Shown here in pieces: positions 22,769 to 32,737 of a DNA stretch of 64,000 nt. A program made the translations under genes and the position numbers. The stretch is taken from NCBI GenBank assembly GCA_949128115.1, contig OX421962.1, positions 13,095,262-13,159,261 on the forward strand. The letters are read 5' to 3'. Under the pieces are notes generated by a model, which saw nothing but the letters and a program-made list of their open reading frames with translations, searched no databases and was not told the DNA's origin. The DNA comes from Anaspis maculata. Taxonomy: Eukaryota > Arthropoda > Insecta > Coleoptera > Scraptiidae. Numbering within the stretch: the stretch's first letter is position 1; each line of letters starts with the position of its first letter.

Positions 22769-23100
22769 CACAGTGGGGTGAGAGTAAGCATTTTGTGGTG
22801 GAAACTCCTCTATCACAGAACTAGTACAGAATGAGCTAGTGATTCCAGGAAAAATAATAAAAAAATCTCATTCGAAAATTGGGGTTGTTTTCAGGAGGGT
22901 GGAAATTGAACTTATTGAATGAAAATTTGAAACTTACAATTTTCATAGCAATTGACCTCTAAAATGAAGGAGAAACAAAGAAAAAATCTCATTTGAAAAT
23001 TGGAGTTGTTTGCAGGGGGTGGAATTTGAACTTGTTGAATGAAAATCTGAAACTTCAAATTTTCATAGTACTGAACGCATTTCATCCAGTTTAGAATCAT
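22769..23100. repeat. Tandem repeat array, two units, with CGGCGCACAGTG leader
   Basis: Two units of roughly 110 bp (about 22863-22970 and 22980-23080) share blocks of the type AAAAATCTCATTTGAAAATT, GGGGTTGTTTTCAGG and TCTGAAACTT. They are preceded by GGCGCACAGTGGGGTGAGAG (about 22771-22790) and GAACTAGTACAGAATGAGCT. The same leader and unit recur at 35995-36450 with three units, so this is a dispersed mobile element carrying an internal minisatellite. Confidence 0.8.
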
Positions 23101-23115
23101 ATTTTATATGATATA

Positions 23116-23193
23116 TACAGGGTGAGTCAGATGTAATCGTGCAAACTTTGGGGTAGCTTCTCCTAGACGCCCTGATTCAGAAAAACCTGATCT
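23116..23193 (+). repeat. TACAGGGTG end interrupted by the R1-like insertion
   Basis: TACAGGGTGAGTCAGATG begins a terminal repeat of the common class. It runs directly into ACCTGATCT (23185-23193), the target duplication of the R1-like element. Confidence 0.6.
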
Positions 23194-23397
23194 TTTTTTT
23201 GCGTCCCTGTTTTTTTGACAGGGGCGGAAGGGAAACTGCTTGACACCCGACAAAAGATCTATTCGCCGGGTAGTGCCGGGCGCTTAACCGACTAAAAATC
23301 CTCCGAATACCTAGTGGTTAACCCGCCCCTTGGAACTGTTCAACACTTGCTTCAGGGGACGGTTGGTCTTAGATGCCTTCTTGTACACCTTCGCGGA

Positions 23398-23772
23398 TTA
23401 TGGCTGTTCCGCACTTCCATCCGACAGTGTCTGCTTCAGAACACTTTTGCAGAACTTCTTGATCTCATTCCAGTACTTGTCGTTTTCGACCATATTGTCG
23501 GTCATACTTTCCGTCGATAGCTGGATTCCTGTCGCCATTTCGGTTTGAAGTATCTCTTTGTGCCATCTGTTACATACTATGAGTGTGTGCTCAGCATCAT
23601 CGACTTCTGCGCCACAGTAAATACACTGCGACGTCTCAATCTTCTTGAGCTTGTCGCAGCGGTATTCAGCGAATGATCCGTGGCCCGTTAGCATCTGTGC
23701 AGTCCAATGGTCGACATGCCCGTGTTTTCTTCTGGTCCTTTTTTCAGATCCTTGATCAGTTTCTTGGTCCAT
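23398..23772 (-). pseudogene. R1-like ORF2, C-terminal segment with HCC-type zinc motif
   Basis: This encodes the end of ORF2: QMLTGHGSFAEYRCDKL followed by CIYCGAEVDDAEHTLIVC, a C-x2-C-x7-H-x4-C motif found at the C-terminus of R1-clade ORF2 proteins. Between this piece and the RT piece, another frame (about 23890-24010) encodes ALQRKMSLRITSAYSTVS and TDAALVLAGLIP. That block is also typical of R1 elements, so this is one protein broken by frameshifts. The probable start of the piece is not meaningful. Confidence 0.8.
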
Positions 23773-23950
23773 TTTCCCTTCTCACTGTTCTACCATTTGG
23801 TTTGCCACTTCTCTAAGAAGGCCATTCTTGCCTCTCCCTTGCTCACACCATCTTGAGATATCTTCCGTCTTTCTTCCGCAGCTCATGGGATCAGGCCTGC
23901 CAGGACCAGAGCTGCATCTGTTGACACTGTTGAATATGCGCTCGTTATTC

Positions 23951-25351
23951 TTAGGGACATCTTTCTTTGCAGAGCCAGCACTCTCTGTAGGTTACGCTTG
24001 ATACGGAGGGCATCCGCTCCCTCCATGTAATATTAATTTGTGACGTGACCACGCCAGATATCACCTTTCTTTTTAGAGAGGTGGGTCCTGTAATGTTTGA
24101 CATAACTGCCTGCAGATTTTTCACTGTCCACTGTGCTTTCTCGATTGACCTTGTCACGTGGGTGGTGAAAGTCATGTGTCTATCTATTGTTATCCCTAAA
24201 TACTTCACTTCTGTTTTGGGCATTATTTCCGTGTTATCCAGGATGAAAGTGATTTCTCCGATTTCTCCGATTTTTCTATATCCTGCCACCACCATGGCCT
24301 CGTTTTTTTCTGGTACTAGGGTCAGTCCTTTGAGCGCCATCCAATCGCTGATCAGTTTCAGGCCATCGTTCACTATTTTTTTCAATTCGTTCCCATCTTT
24401 TGCTGTAGCCAGAATGGCTAGGTCATCCGCGAAGGGCACTGCCTCCACTGCTTCAGGAAACGGAAGTCTCAAAACCCCGTCATACGCTGCGTTCCAAAGT
24501 GTTGGTTCCTTGACATAACCCTGTGGCACCCCCGCCGACATCCTTCTCGTGACTCCTTGAACTTTAACTTCCCTATCTCTAAGATATTTGTCAATGATTC
24601 GGCGCAGATAGTTTAGTATTCCCAGTGTCTCTGTTGCCTCAATCACGGAGGTCCATTTGATACTATCAAAAGCGTTCTTCACATCCATCAATACTACGGC
24701 GCAGGTCCGCGACAGCCCGTTTTTTTTCTTCAGATATTTGCATACGTGGTCTACCGCCTGTATAGTCGACCTTCCCGGTCTGAAACCAAATTGCCGTGGA
24801 TGCAGCATTTCTTCAATTACTCCCGTGATTCTATTGGTAATTATCCTTTCATCAATTTTTGCCAGTGTACCAATCAGGCAGATAGGTCGAAAGGCTCCTC
24901 TGTCTCCCGTTTCCTTGCCTGGTTTTTTCAACAGGATAACTGTTGCTGCTTTCCAGAGTGCTGGGAATGACACCTTTTGTAGTAGGACGTTGTACAAATT
25001 CACGAAGCAATCAGGACATAGCTCTATTGCTAGCTTTGTCACTTTAGGCGTAATATGGTCCACTCCTGGTGCCTTTCCACTTTTCAGTTTCTTGCATGCG
25101 CGCGTGAGTTCATCTTTGGTTAATGGTGGTATCGCCTCGTTTGGGTCCTCCTCTATCGTGCCTCTTCTCATTTGGTGTGATTTGAAAAGCTCGTTCAGTA
25201 CTGCAATAGTGTCTTCTCTACTTAACGGCTCGCAGGGTGGCTGAACGTCCATGCGTTTTGAAGCAATTTGATGTGCGTCGCCCCAGGGGTTTTGTTTCGA
25301 GCTCTTTGCAGAGCTTTTTCTTGTCAGCTTTCTCCTTTTGTATTTTGCCAC
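23951..25351 (-). pseudogene. R1-like ORF2, reverse transcriptase segment
   Basis: An open frame of 466 codons carries the RT domain from about residue 75 to 410. Blocks seen are KLKSGKAPGVDHI, RPICLIGTLAK, HPRQFGFRPGRSTIQAV, DVKNAFDSI, a degenerate GVPQG box followed by TLWN, and the catalytic FADD at residues 307-310. FADD rather than YADD is normal for the R1 clade. The first 20 codons come from a shifted frame: the true frame upstream of NPWGDAHQIASKRM is different, so a frameshift lies near 25290. After residue 440 the frame is wrong again. The next piece upstream is separated by a 96-bp insertion (25381-25476). Confidence 0.85.
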
Positions 25352-25380
25352 GTAGCACTTTTCTGGCTTCTTTATATCTG

Positions 25381-25476
25381 TATAATTTGTAATTTGTAAT
25401 GACGTACGTCCTCTACAAATTATATAATATCAACTCCACTAAGAGAGAGATGGCAGCAATGGATCTATTCCAGAAG
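25381..25476. mobile_element. 96-bp insertion with 13-bp flanking repeats inside ORF2
   Basis: TTCTTTATATCTG is repeated exactly at 25368-25380 and 25477-25489, enclosing 96 bases unrelated to the RT gene. Removing the insert and one repeat gives a reading frame with the basic, lysine-rich spacer expected between endonuclease and RT. The insert contains TATAATTTGTA and its complement around a GACGTACGTC palindrome. The repeat length and a repetitive end of the TTACAAA type on the minus strand suggest retrotransposition of a very short or 5'-truncated element. Confidence 0.75.
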
Positions 25477-25505
25477 TTCTTTATATCTGGATTTTGCCTG
25501 GTCGA

Positions 25506-25781
25506 TCACGTCGCTGCTTCGTTGATGTCGTCGTTCCACCAATAGACTTTGTGTGTCTGTGGGTTATACTTAATTTTTGCTCTTTCCATGGCTCTTTGCA
25601 GGAACCTGGTGCAGCATTCCGGGTTCCCGGGTATCACACCTTCAACGAAGTTTGATTGGATTTCCTCTTTCAACTTAATCGTGTCGTACGTTTTCCTGGT
25701 GTGTTTCTTTGGTGCCCTGTGGGGGCTTCCGATCTCGAAGATGATATAACTGTGGTGGCTCATGCTTTCTTCTCTATCCAA
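25506..25781 (-). pseudogene. R1-like ORF2, endonuclease-RT linker segment
   Basis: A 91-codon open frame, MDREESMSHHSYIIFEIGSP onward to HKVYWWNDDINEA. The VYWWNDDI block is conserved between the endonuclease and RT of R1-type ORF2 proteins. A one-base shift after NEA leads to SDVIDQAKSRYKEARK in the next frame. Confidence 0.75.
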
Positions 25782-25924
25782 GACCTCCCAGTTGGACCAG
25801 CTTGATCCGTTTGAATGAAGTCACGTGTGCACAAAGTCAGGTCTAGGAAAGACTCCGCTCCTCGAGTGTTTCTCCATGTTGGGACTCGTCCGTCGTTCAG
25901 CAGGTAGAGATCGTGAGCAGCGTT

Positions 25925-26350
25925 TCAATCGGCTGCTGTATCTTCCCTGGCGTTTGTCTCTGAAGAACTCCAAATGGTGTTGCGCGCGTTGAAGTTGCCG
26001 GTTATAAATGTTTTTCCGTGAAAGGCGTGCAGAAGTGTGCCGACCCCATCCAAGGTTTTGCGCACTACGTCCAGCCCCACATTGGGAAAGATATAGCAGC
26101 TGAATATTTTTATTCCCTCCATCTCGGTCCAGGTGAAACCATATCCGTGGCCGTGCTTGGTTTTTGGTAATGATATTCCCGTACGTATTGCCGTGTTCCT
26201 GTTATTATCCGTATAAAACTCTTTTCTGCCCGCCAAAGACTTGTTTGGCTCTGTGAGGGTCCACACTTCAACATCCCTCAGAGACGCCACCCTCCTCAGC
26301 ATGTCGTGTGCTGCACTGGAGCAGTTCATGTTAAGCTGTAGGGTCTTCAT
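25925..26350 (-). pseudogene. R1-like ORF2, endonuclease segment
   Basis: From ATG at 26350, overlapping the ORF1 stop by about 20 bases as usual in R1 elements, it reads MKTLQLNMNCSSAAHDMLRR, then VWTLTEPN, and later FITGNFNARNTIW. These correspond to the first strand, the catalytic E (TEPN) and the G-D-F-N-A block of apurinic/apyrimidinic-type endonucleases, with D replaced by N in GNFNA. The frame ends at a stop at 25925, before the SDH block. Confidence 0.8.
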
Positions 26351-27743
26351 GATTGTGTGACGGGATGGAATCAAAAACTTTGTCATTTTCCTCATTCATG
26401 TCTTCCTCCTCCACATCTGCGATGCTTCGGGTGGAACGTAGGGTCTCCCTTCTTTTTTCTTTTCTTGTCCAAGAAAATGCCTTTCTGTGGGCCTTGCAGG
26501 TGCTACTCCCTGCTCTGTGCCCTTCCTCTCCACACACAGGGCAGTTTTCTTCTTTTTCGCATTCATTTTTCTGATGGCCTTCCTTGCCGCATTTGTGACA
26601 TAACTTACCTCTGTCCGGTTCGCTGCAGCTGCTTGTCCGGTGTCCGTATCCCCAGCATTTGTAGCACCGTTTGACAATGACTTGTTGGTCATATTTGCAG
26701 TTCACTATTCCCACGCGTATTGAGCCAAGTTGTGCTATTTTTTCTGCGGTTTTTTCATGAACCGTTACTGAAACCGTCCTCGTATTATTAGCGTTCGGTC
26801 TGATGTCGTTTAGTCTGTAATTTGTTTCTTCCAGGTTTTGTCTCCTGAGTGCTTCCGCGACTGCCTCTTTTGTGACCGTTGCCTCCATCCCTCGGACGTA
26901 GATAGTGGTGATGTTTTTTTGAGGGCCTATTCTTTTGGTCGGGAGGTTCTTTTCTGCTCCAGCAATTTTTTCTTGAAAGGTTTTCAGTGCGCTTCCATCC
27001 TTTTCGGTAGTTATCAGGAGTTTCCCCTCCCTTGTGCTTCTGATCGATTTTATGATTTTATTGGACGCATCATCCCTTATGCGGTTTGTGATGTTCTGTG
27101 GTGTCTCGTTGTAGTCTATTTTGCCTTCTTCTATGAAAGCGTACGTATTTCTTCCGTCTCTCTTAATAACTGTATTTTTTTGTGTTGCATTTTTCTTCTG
27201 TTGATCGTTTTTGATTTGCGGTACGAACAATGTTATTACCTTATTCGTGTTCCAAAAGGCTGCTCCCAGGACGTTCCTTGCCTGGATGTTGTTTATGTTT
27301 GCTGGTGCCGTGATCTTCAGTTCATTATCATCATCTCTTACGTGTTTTTTCAAGTCTTTCATGGTTTCGAAAAATCTTTCCGTGCTTTGCTGATTATTGG
27401 CTCCTTTATCAAAGAGATACTTGATGATTTTGTTGTCATTGTCTGGCTTCTCTTTTCTCTTGGTCGTCAGTTGGAGTATGTGGATGTTCTCTTCATCTTC
27501 CATACACATTTCAGTTAGTTCGGGGTGTCTTTCCTTCACTAGTTTTCCTATACCATAGTTCATGGACTTGTTGTCTTGTATATCGATTCCTACTGTTAAT
27601 GTGTCGTTGCTTTGAAGTAATGGATTCCCCTGTTCCACTTTGGTATTTTTATAAGTCTCTTCAGGCCTATTTGTGTTGATGATACTTTTGATATCTTCGA
27701 CTTTTTGTGATGAGTTAAGTTTCGCTGTAATAGTCATATTCAT
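26331..27743 (-). pseudogene. R1-like ORF1 (gag-like), C-terminal part with CCHC knuckles
   Basis: The frame is open from about 27851 down to TAA at 26331-26333, about 470 codons from the first ATG. Near its end it has three consecutive CCHC zinc knuckles: CYKCWGYGHRTSSC, CHKCGKEGHQKNEC and CPVCGEEGHRAGSSTC. These are preceded by a conserved R1-type region (YVRGMEATVTKEAVAEALRR, then GIVNCKYDQQ). The product would bind element RNA. It is in the same frame as the N-terminal part at 27855-28526, separated only by tandem stop codons. Confidence 0.85.
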
Positions 27744-27854
27744 TGCTTCTTCCAGCTCTTGTTTTGTAATTCCGGTACCATCGCAAAAAGCACAGGTATT
27801 TTGTTCTGTTGTATTCGTTCCCTTTCTCCCCTTCTTTTGTTGTTTCCTGATTCA

Positions 27855-28526
27855 TTATAGATGTCTTCGGTAGTTGTTTCGGTTTGCGACTCCGCTTGTT
27901 TTCAGTATCTTAGAAGTTTCGTCAAGTGTTTTGATGAGCTTTGCTTCTTTGTGTAAAGCAGACCTCTCTTCAAGCACTCTGCTCAGGAAGTTTTTGACCC
28001 TTCTGGCTTTCATTCTGAAGGAACAGTCCCTCAGTCTGCCTGCTACTTCTTTGATTTCTCTCTTGGTGTTCGCGTTGTTTTTGACAAGCGTGGTCAGCTT
28101 CTCAATGTCGTCAAGCGCTTCGCTAAGTACTAATTCTAGATATTCTTTGTCTTCTCTATCTCCTTTGAGTATCTCCTTTGTGTCCTTATCCTTCCTCATC
28201 CTCTTTCCTTCTTCGTTGAATTGTTCGGGAGAGCTGTCTATTTCTCTTATCCTGAAGATCCTCACACTCGCTTGCTGCTGAATCATTTCAGTCCCCTGTG
28301 CTTGGAACACGAAGAGAGTTGAGCCTGGTACCAGGTCTTTGAAGATGTTCTTGTCCTCAGGCCTCGATTGTGACGCCTGTCTTAGCGGAGTTCTGCTTAG
28401 TCCTTCACGTGCGAAGGGATCGTCCGTGCTCGTAGCCATTTCGTCGTTTGTTTCTTTAAATTCTTTCTGTGTTTCCCACAAGTAGGAACAAAAAAAAAAT
28501 CGGTCACCCCTCGGCTGTGGGTCCAT
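27855..28526 (-). pseudogene. R1-like ORF1, N-terminal part
   Basis: A 223-codon charged frame, likely starting at MATSTDDPFAREGLSR (ATG near 28440) or at MDPQPRGD (28526). It has a probable coiled-coil stretch rich in E/K/L (EDKEYLELVLSEALDDIEKL and on). It ends with TAA TGA at 27852-27857, after which the same frame continues into the zinc-knuckle part. The tandem stops are either a recent mutation or, less likely, a genuine two-ORF arrangement. Confidence 0.7.
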
Positions 28527-28773
28527 ACCGAGGGGAAGGCACTCATACTGTGGAGTGAGCCTGGTGTCCCACAGGTTTTTCGACTTCGCTGTCGGATATT
28601 TTATAGACGTTTGCTCCTAGCAAGCTGGCCAAACAAGGCAAGCCTCCCGGTCGCACGACACCCGACGTTCTCCGGCCACGCCTTGCGAAAGTCTTTGACG
28701 GATGCCATACGATTACGGTATGATGAGAGGCTGACTGGCGCTCCGCTCAGCCCCCTTTAACCTGACCTGATCT

Positions 28774-29670
28774 GACTTGACCTGACTAATTTCATGTGAT
28801 ATTCAGCTGAATCTCGCTGGGAATTGATATTTCAAGGGACTTGTTCTGGAATGATATTTTACCTTAGATTTCTCAATATTCAATCCCACGTATGTGCAGT
28901 CAGGCATAAGCAGCTTTAATTATCTGGAATAATTGATCCACAATGACCAATTTTACTCTAAAAAGTTAATATGAGCTCGCTAAAATCTTATCTACAGGTC
29001 CGAGATCAGAGCACCTTGGCTGAGGTGAGCATTAATTTTCCTAGCAGAGATTTTTGCCCCTTGTAAGAGGACGAGCAGAAAGATTTCGCAACTCCGTCCT
29101 GAGTGCGTAATGCCCGAAGGGATTAAGGCCGCAGCACAGTTTATTAAAGAAGTGCACGCGGTTCAAGCATGTTTAATCATGACAAACATTTATACAAGCA
29201 CTCGAAAGACAAAAGCAAGGACTGCCGGCTGTGTTTCCCTCTTTACTATGTAAAGGGCGCCGACGAAAGCGCCGACAATAGATAAAGAGGAAAATCTCCC
29301 CGCGACATCACATTTTGTACATTTCAAGTTGTTTTATATTCAACAGCATGCGGCTTAAAAGCCGTTAATCCCCTCTACACTATACACTCCCTTGATAAAT
29401 ACTGGGGCCCAAACAACTCCCGGAGTTGGAGCTCTCTGCGCCTCAACAAAAAAAAAAAACAGCAAATCTTCGAGAATTGCACGATGCAAAACTCCGGCTG
29501 GTTTTTCTGATCGGTTTAAAACGCAAACTTTGTGAGTATACCGAACGAGTTTTTACATTTTCTGTTTAATTTTTCAATCGAGCAACGATTCAAGCCGGAA
29601 AGTTAGTCAAATAGAGGCATGCCAAAGAGTTTTCCAATTTGCAAGTTGTCTAAAGTTTGATCACTGCAAG
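28774..29670. other. Host-like noncoding sequence
   Basis: No gene seen. It begins with GACTTGACCTGAC, the continuation of the R1 target site, then unique-looking sequence with scattered CpG and no long open frame. Confidence 0.45.
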
Positions 29671-30131
29671 TAGTGGGGTCGGTACACATTAAAAAACGGC
29701 ACTATACGGCATTTATGATACAGAAAATTCCGTTTGCATGAGTTTTCTACAAGGTCTAACGAACGATATTAGAAGGGGAAGCACAAGAGGTTCCTCTTAG
29801 GGGGGCCGCAGGGGGCCCTATCAAGTTGACGGTCCAAGAACTCCTACCAAACCATCTTTCAATTTCGTTGTATTACTCAAATGAGGATGATGTGACTCCA
29901 TTGTGAATTTTGATGGCATTGGTCGCCATGTCTCTTTCATCCTTCATGCTTGAAAAAATAATTTCTTCGGGAGGTCAGAGAAATCACTTTTTATTTTTTT
30001 TATACATACAAGAGAATGCGAAGTTGGCATGTTTTGTGTCTTAACCTGTTATTTGGCATTCCCAAAATCCTATTCTGAAGTCAATATTTCAAATTCTCAA
30101 TTCTGGGTTCATCGGTAGGCTGAGAAGTAGG

Positions 30132-30689
30132 TATTTTTCAACATCCAGTTCAGACGTACTTTTTTCAGTGTCCAACTGATGGTTATTGAAATCATCATCA
30201 GGGGTGGATACACTGAACTATTTTCTGAACATTATGTCGAGAAAATTAATTCTAAACCGCGCATAGAGAGTACAAAAATCATCTTTCTTTCGGTCGGTCG
30301 AATTGCGATGCCTACTACGCCCGCCAGGGAGAACGCTGAGCATCGCCAGCCTAAACTAGTATGAAAACAGCCTAAACAAATTCAAAACCGAGTGCGCTCA
30401 CTCTCTCACTCACTCAGAATTGAAGGTCGAACCACATAATGAGTGTTTCAGGCAGTTTTAAATTCGTTTAGGCTGTTCGATGCTTAGCGTTCTCCCTGAC
30501 GAGCGTAGTAGGCATCGCAATTCGACCGACCGGAAGAAAAATAATTTGTGTTCTCTCCATGTGCGGTTAGGATTGATTTTTTCGACATCATGTTTAGGAA
30601 ATAGTTCAGTCTATCCACCCCTGCGATTATTTCAATAACATCCAGTTGGACATTGAAAAAAGTACGTCTGAACTGGATGTTGAAAAATA
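30132..30689. mobile_element. 558-bp foldback MITE, TA flanks
   Basis: TATTTTTCAACATCCAGTTC at the left and its complement at the right form arms of about 260 bp around a loop near 30410. It interrupts the left arm of the larger element, whose sequence resumes at 30690. Confidence 0.8.
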
Positions 30690-30769
30690 TCTAATTGAGG
30701 TCTCCAATTTTCCGTTGTCTCTCTTTACTGTGACGTCATGCGTATAAGATACGGTTAATCGAGGTCATT

Positions 30770-30956
30770 GGGCGCTTCCCAATAAGACGTATAAGGACAC
30801 AATTCGACACAATTTGACACAGCTAGCGTTCCAATAGCAGTAATAGCACCACATGTCGACACAATCGAAACATTGGCGAGGCTGAGTTTAGAATTGAGCT
30901 GGCAAGTGCACTTTGACACTGTGTATCCGTCTTGTCGCAGTTATTGGAAAGCGTCC
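30770..30956. mobile_element. 187-bp MITE with GGGCGCTTCCCAATAA ends
   Basis: GGGCGCTTCCCAATAA (30770-30785) and TTATTGGAAAGCGTCC (30941-30956) are inverted with two mismatches. Noncoding. Target duplication unclear. Confidence 0.65.
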
Positions 30957-31145
30957 TATGTTTCTTGAAATATGACATTTCGTTTCTGACAATGTGAAAT
31001 TTTTCGAATCTGACAAGCGCTCTGTCGTGTATTTATTTGATTTCAGCATGGATTTCATGATTTCACTTGTTCTTACCCTCGTTCTTGCCAATAAGTGTGT
31101 TATATGTAGTGGAAAACTGAGAAGATACTGAAGATACTTACAGAA

Positions 31146-31334
31146 ATGGTTCAAGGGTGTTGTGTCGCCCTATGCGAGTGCGAGAATAAGACGAATACAC
31201 CCGGCATCACCATGCACCGGTTCAGGAAAGACCCAAACTTGATGGAAGTGTGGCTGCACCAGCACCACCAGGGATCACGCTGCACCAGACACGTGCATCT
31301 TACTACGAAAAAACTCTATTACTTCGTCCATTAA
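31146..31334 (+). CDS. THAP zinc-finger domain fragment
   Basis: ATG at 31146 begins MVQGCCVALCECENKTNTPG, followed by ITMHRFRKDPNLMEVWLHQ. The C-x4-C near the start and the HRF-x-KDP...W block are hallmarks of the THAP DNA-binding domain, with R where most have P (HRFPKD). THAP domains occur in P-element-type transposases and many host factors. After about 40 residues the similarity ends and the later C-x2-H pair is missing, so it is either a first exon or a truncated gene. It lies between the inverted arms of 29671-31918 and may belong to that element. Confidence 0.6.
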   Translation: MVQGCCVALCECENKTNTPGITMHRFRKDPNLMEVWLHQHHQGSRCTRHVHLTTKKLYYFVH

Positions 31335-31990
31335 AAACTCCCTTATGGGTTCTAGTGACTTTCCCCACATGATAATGGGAACAGTATAGCTAACCGATTC
31401 AAAATTCCCGCAAAAGTCAGAAACGAAACGTCCAAACGTCATAAACGTCAAAACGTCAAAGGTGACCTCGAAAAACCATGCCACTTTCTATCTCCTAAAA
31501 TTGGAAAGGTCAATTCTTAGCCTACCAATCAGCCCAAAATTGAGAATCAACAGGTTAAGGCACAAAACATGCCACCTTTGCGTCCTCTTGTATATGTGAA
31601 AAAATAAAAAGTAATTTCTCTGACCTCCTGAAGAAATTATATTTTCAAGCATGTAGGATGGGAGAGACATGGCGACCAATGCCATCAAGATTCACAATGG
31701 AGTCACATCATCTCCATTTGAGTGATACGACGAAATTGAAAGATGGTTTGGTAGGAGTTCTTGGACCGTCAACTTGACAGGGCCCCCTGCGGCCTCCTTA
31801 GGGGGAAGCTTTTGTGCTTTCTCTTCTAATATCGTTCGTTAGGCCTTGTAGAACACTCATGCAGAAGGAGTTTCCTGTATCATTTAATGCCGTATAGGAA
31901 TGCCTACCAACCCCACTAACGTAGCAACTGATGGGGAGCTTGTGGTAACTACTGAAAAATCTAGACAGTTCAAGATCAAGGAGGTTCAAG

Positions 31991-32737
31991 ATGTTTGTTG
32001 TCATGTCAAGCGAGAGTGACGTCTCATCAAGTCATCAAAATATTCTATGGAATGACCATTGTAATCGTACAGCAAGAAAAACCAATACCTTTTGTATATC
32101 AACACAAGATGAGAAGGAAGCTGGTTGCTCAAAATGGACATCAAATAACCAGTATTCTTTGAGAAACCAGCCAAAAACCTATACTGATGACAGAAGTGAC
32201 AGCGATGATAAATTCTTTGAAACCAATGCCGAAACTGCTAAAAACTGTAGTAATGGAAGGAAGAAGTGTATAAAAAGAAAACCGGCACGTGTTTCTTGCC
32301 CATTCTCTCCATCAAGGACTTTCGTGGACCTTCGACGACTTAGTATACACACAGAGAAATATCACACTCAACATTCTTCATCAACCAATACTGAATCAGT
32401 TATTTCTAAATTGACCCACGCATACAACAACATAAAAACTGTTAGAAGGATCCCTAAAAGTGCCCGCTTCACCGCTGCTGAAAAGCTAACTACGGCAATT
32501 AAAACAGTAATTGAAAAGAACTCGATACCATCATGGGAGAATTTATTTTTGTTTTCTTTTATCTGTTTCAACATGGACGGGCCTGAAAACAAGAACCTAA
32601 CCAAAAAAATAAAAGAAAACATCAAAAACTACGAATTATACTACAACCAAAAGGATTTCAAGAATACTACATCACTGGAAAAAAGAGTGGAATCCAAAAT
32701 TTCAAACTTTGATATTAAGGTGCCATTCGATTACTAA
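31991..32737 (+). pseudogene. R2-like retrotransposon ORF, N-terminal part
   Basis: ATG at 31991 starts a 248-codon frame, MFVVMSSESDVSSSHQN onward, with a serine/acidic N-terminus and a basic stretch. Next comes a C2H2-like zinc finger, CPFSPSRTFVDLRRLSIHT then EKYH, in which the second cysteine of C-x2-C is serine. A linker follows (KSARFTAAEKLTTAIKTVIE). The frame stops at 32735-32737. The next frame continues the same protein: loss of one G in the GG at 32719-32720 accounts for the break, since the family has an extra glycine codon position there. This N-terminal finger would contact target DNA in R2-type elements. Confidence 0.75.

Larger units (their letters stand above)
23194..28764 (-). 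mobile_element. R1-clade-like non-LTR retrotransposon, near full length
   Basis: A 5.6-kb element on the minus strand encodes a gag-like ORF1 with three CCHC knuckles, followed by an apurinic-type endonuclease, RT and a C-terminal cysteine/histidine motif. This order is typical of the R1 clade. A 9-bp direct repeat ACCTGATCT lies at 23185-23193 and 28765-28773. The 3' end (plus-strand 23194-23200) is a short A tail, and the 5' end starts CAGGTTAAAGGGGG. The 5' leader (about 28527-28764) and 3' UTR (23194-23397) are noncoding. Several frameshifts and one small insertion inactivate it. It is not inserted in rDNA here. Confidence 0.85.
29671..31918. mobile_element. Long inverted-repeat element with a THAP fragment
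   Basis: The left arm is 29671-30131, continuing at 30690 to about 30725 beyond an inserted MITE. The right arm is about 31485-31918. They are inverted repeats of roughly 450 bp with perhaps 80-85 percent identity by eye. The ends are TAGTGGGGTCGGTA at left and the complement TACCAACCCCACTA at right, suggesting a TA duplication or a TAGTGGGGT terminus. The middle (30726-31484) holds a second MITE and a THAP-domain start. This could be a non-autonomous or decayed DNA transposon. Superfamily unassigned. Confidence 0.7.

Noticed and set aside
22863..23085. CRISPR-like array
   Set aside because: The units are about 110 bp, continuous and without short repeats separated by unique spacers, in a eukaryotic context.
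24045..27518. Plus-strand open frames of 105-226 codons
   Set aside because: Antisense shadows of the R1-like ORF1 and ORF2.
31275..31484. Minus-strand 69-codon open frame next to the THAP start
   Set aside because: No recognisable family and partly antisense to the THAP frame.
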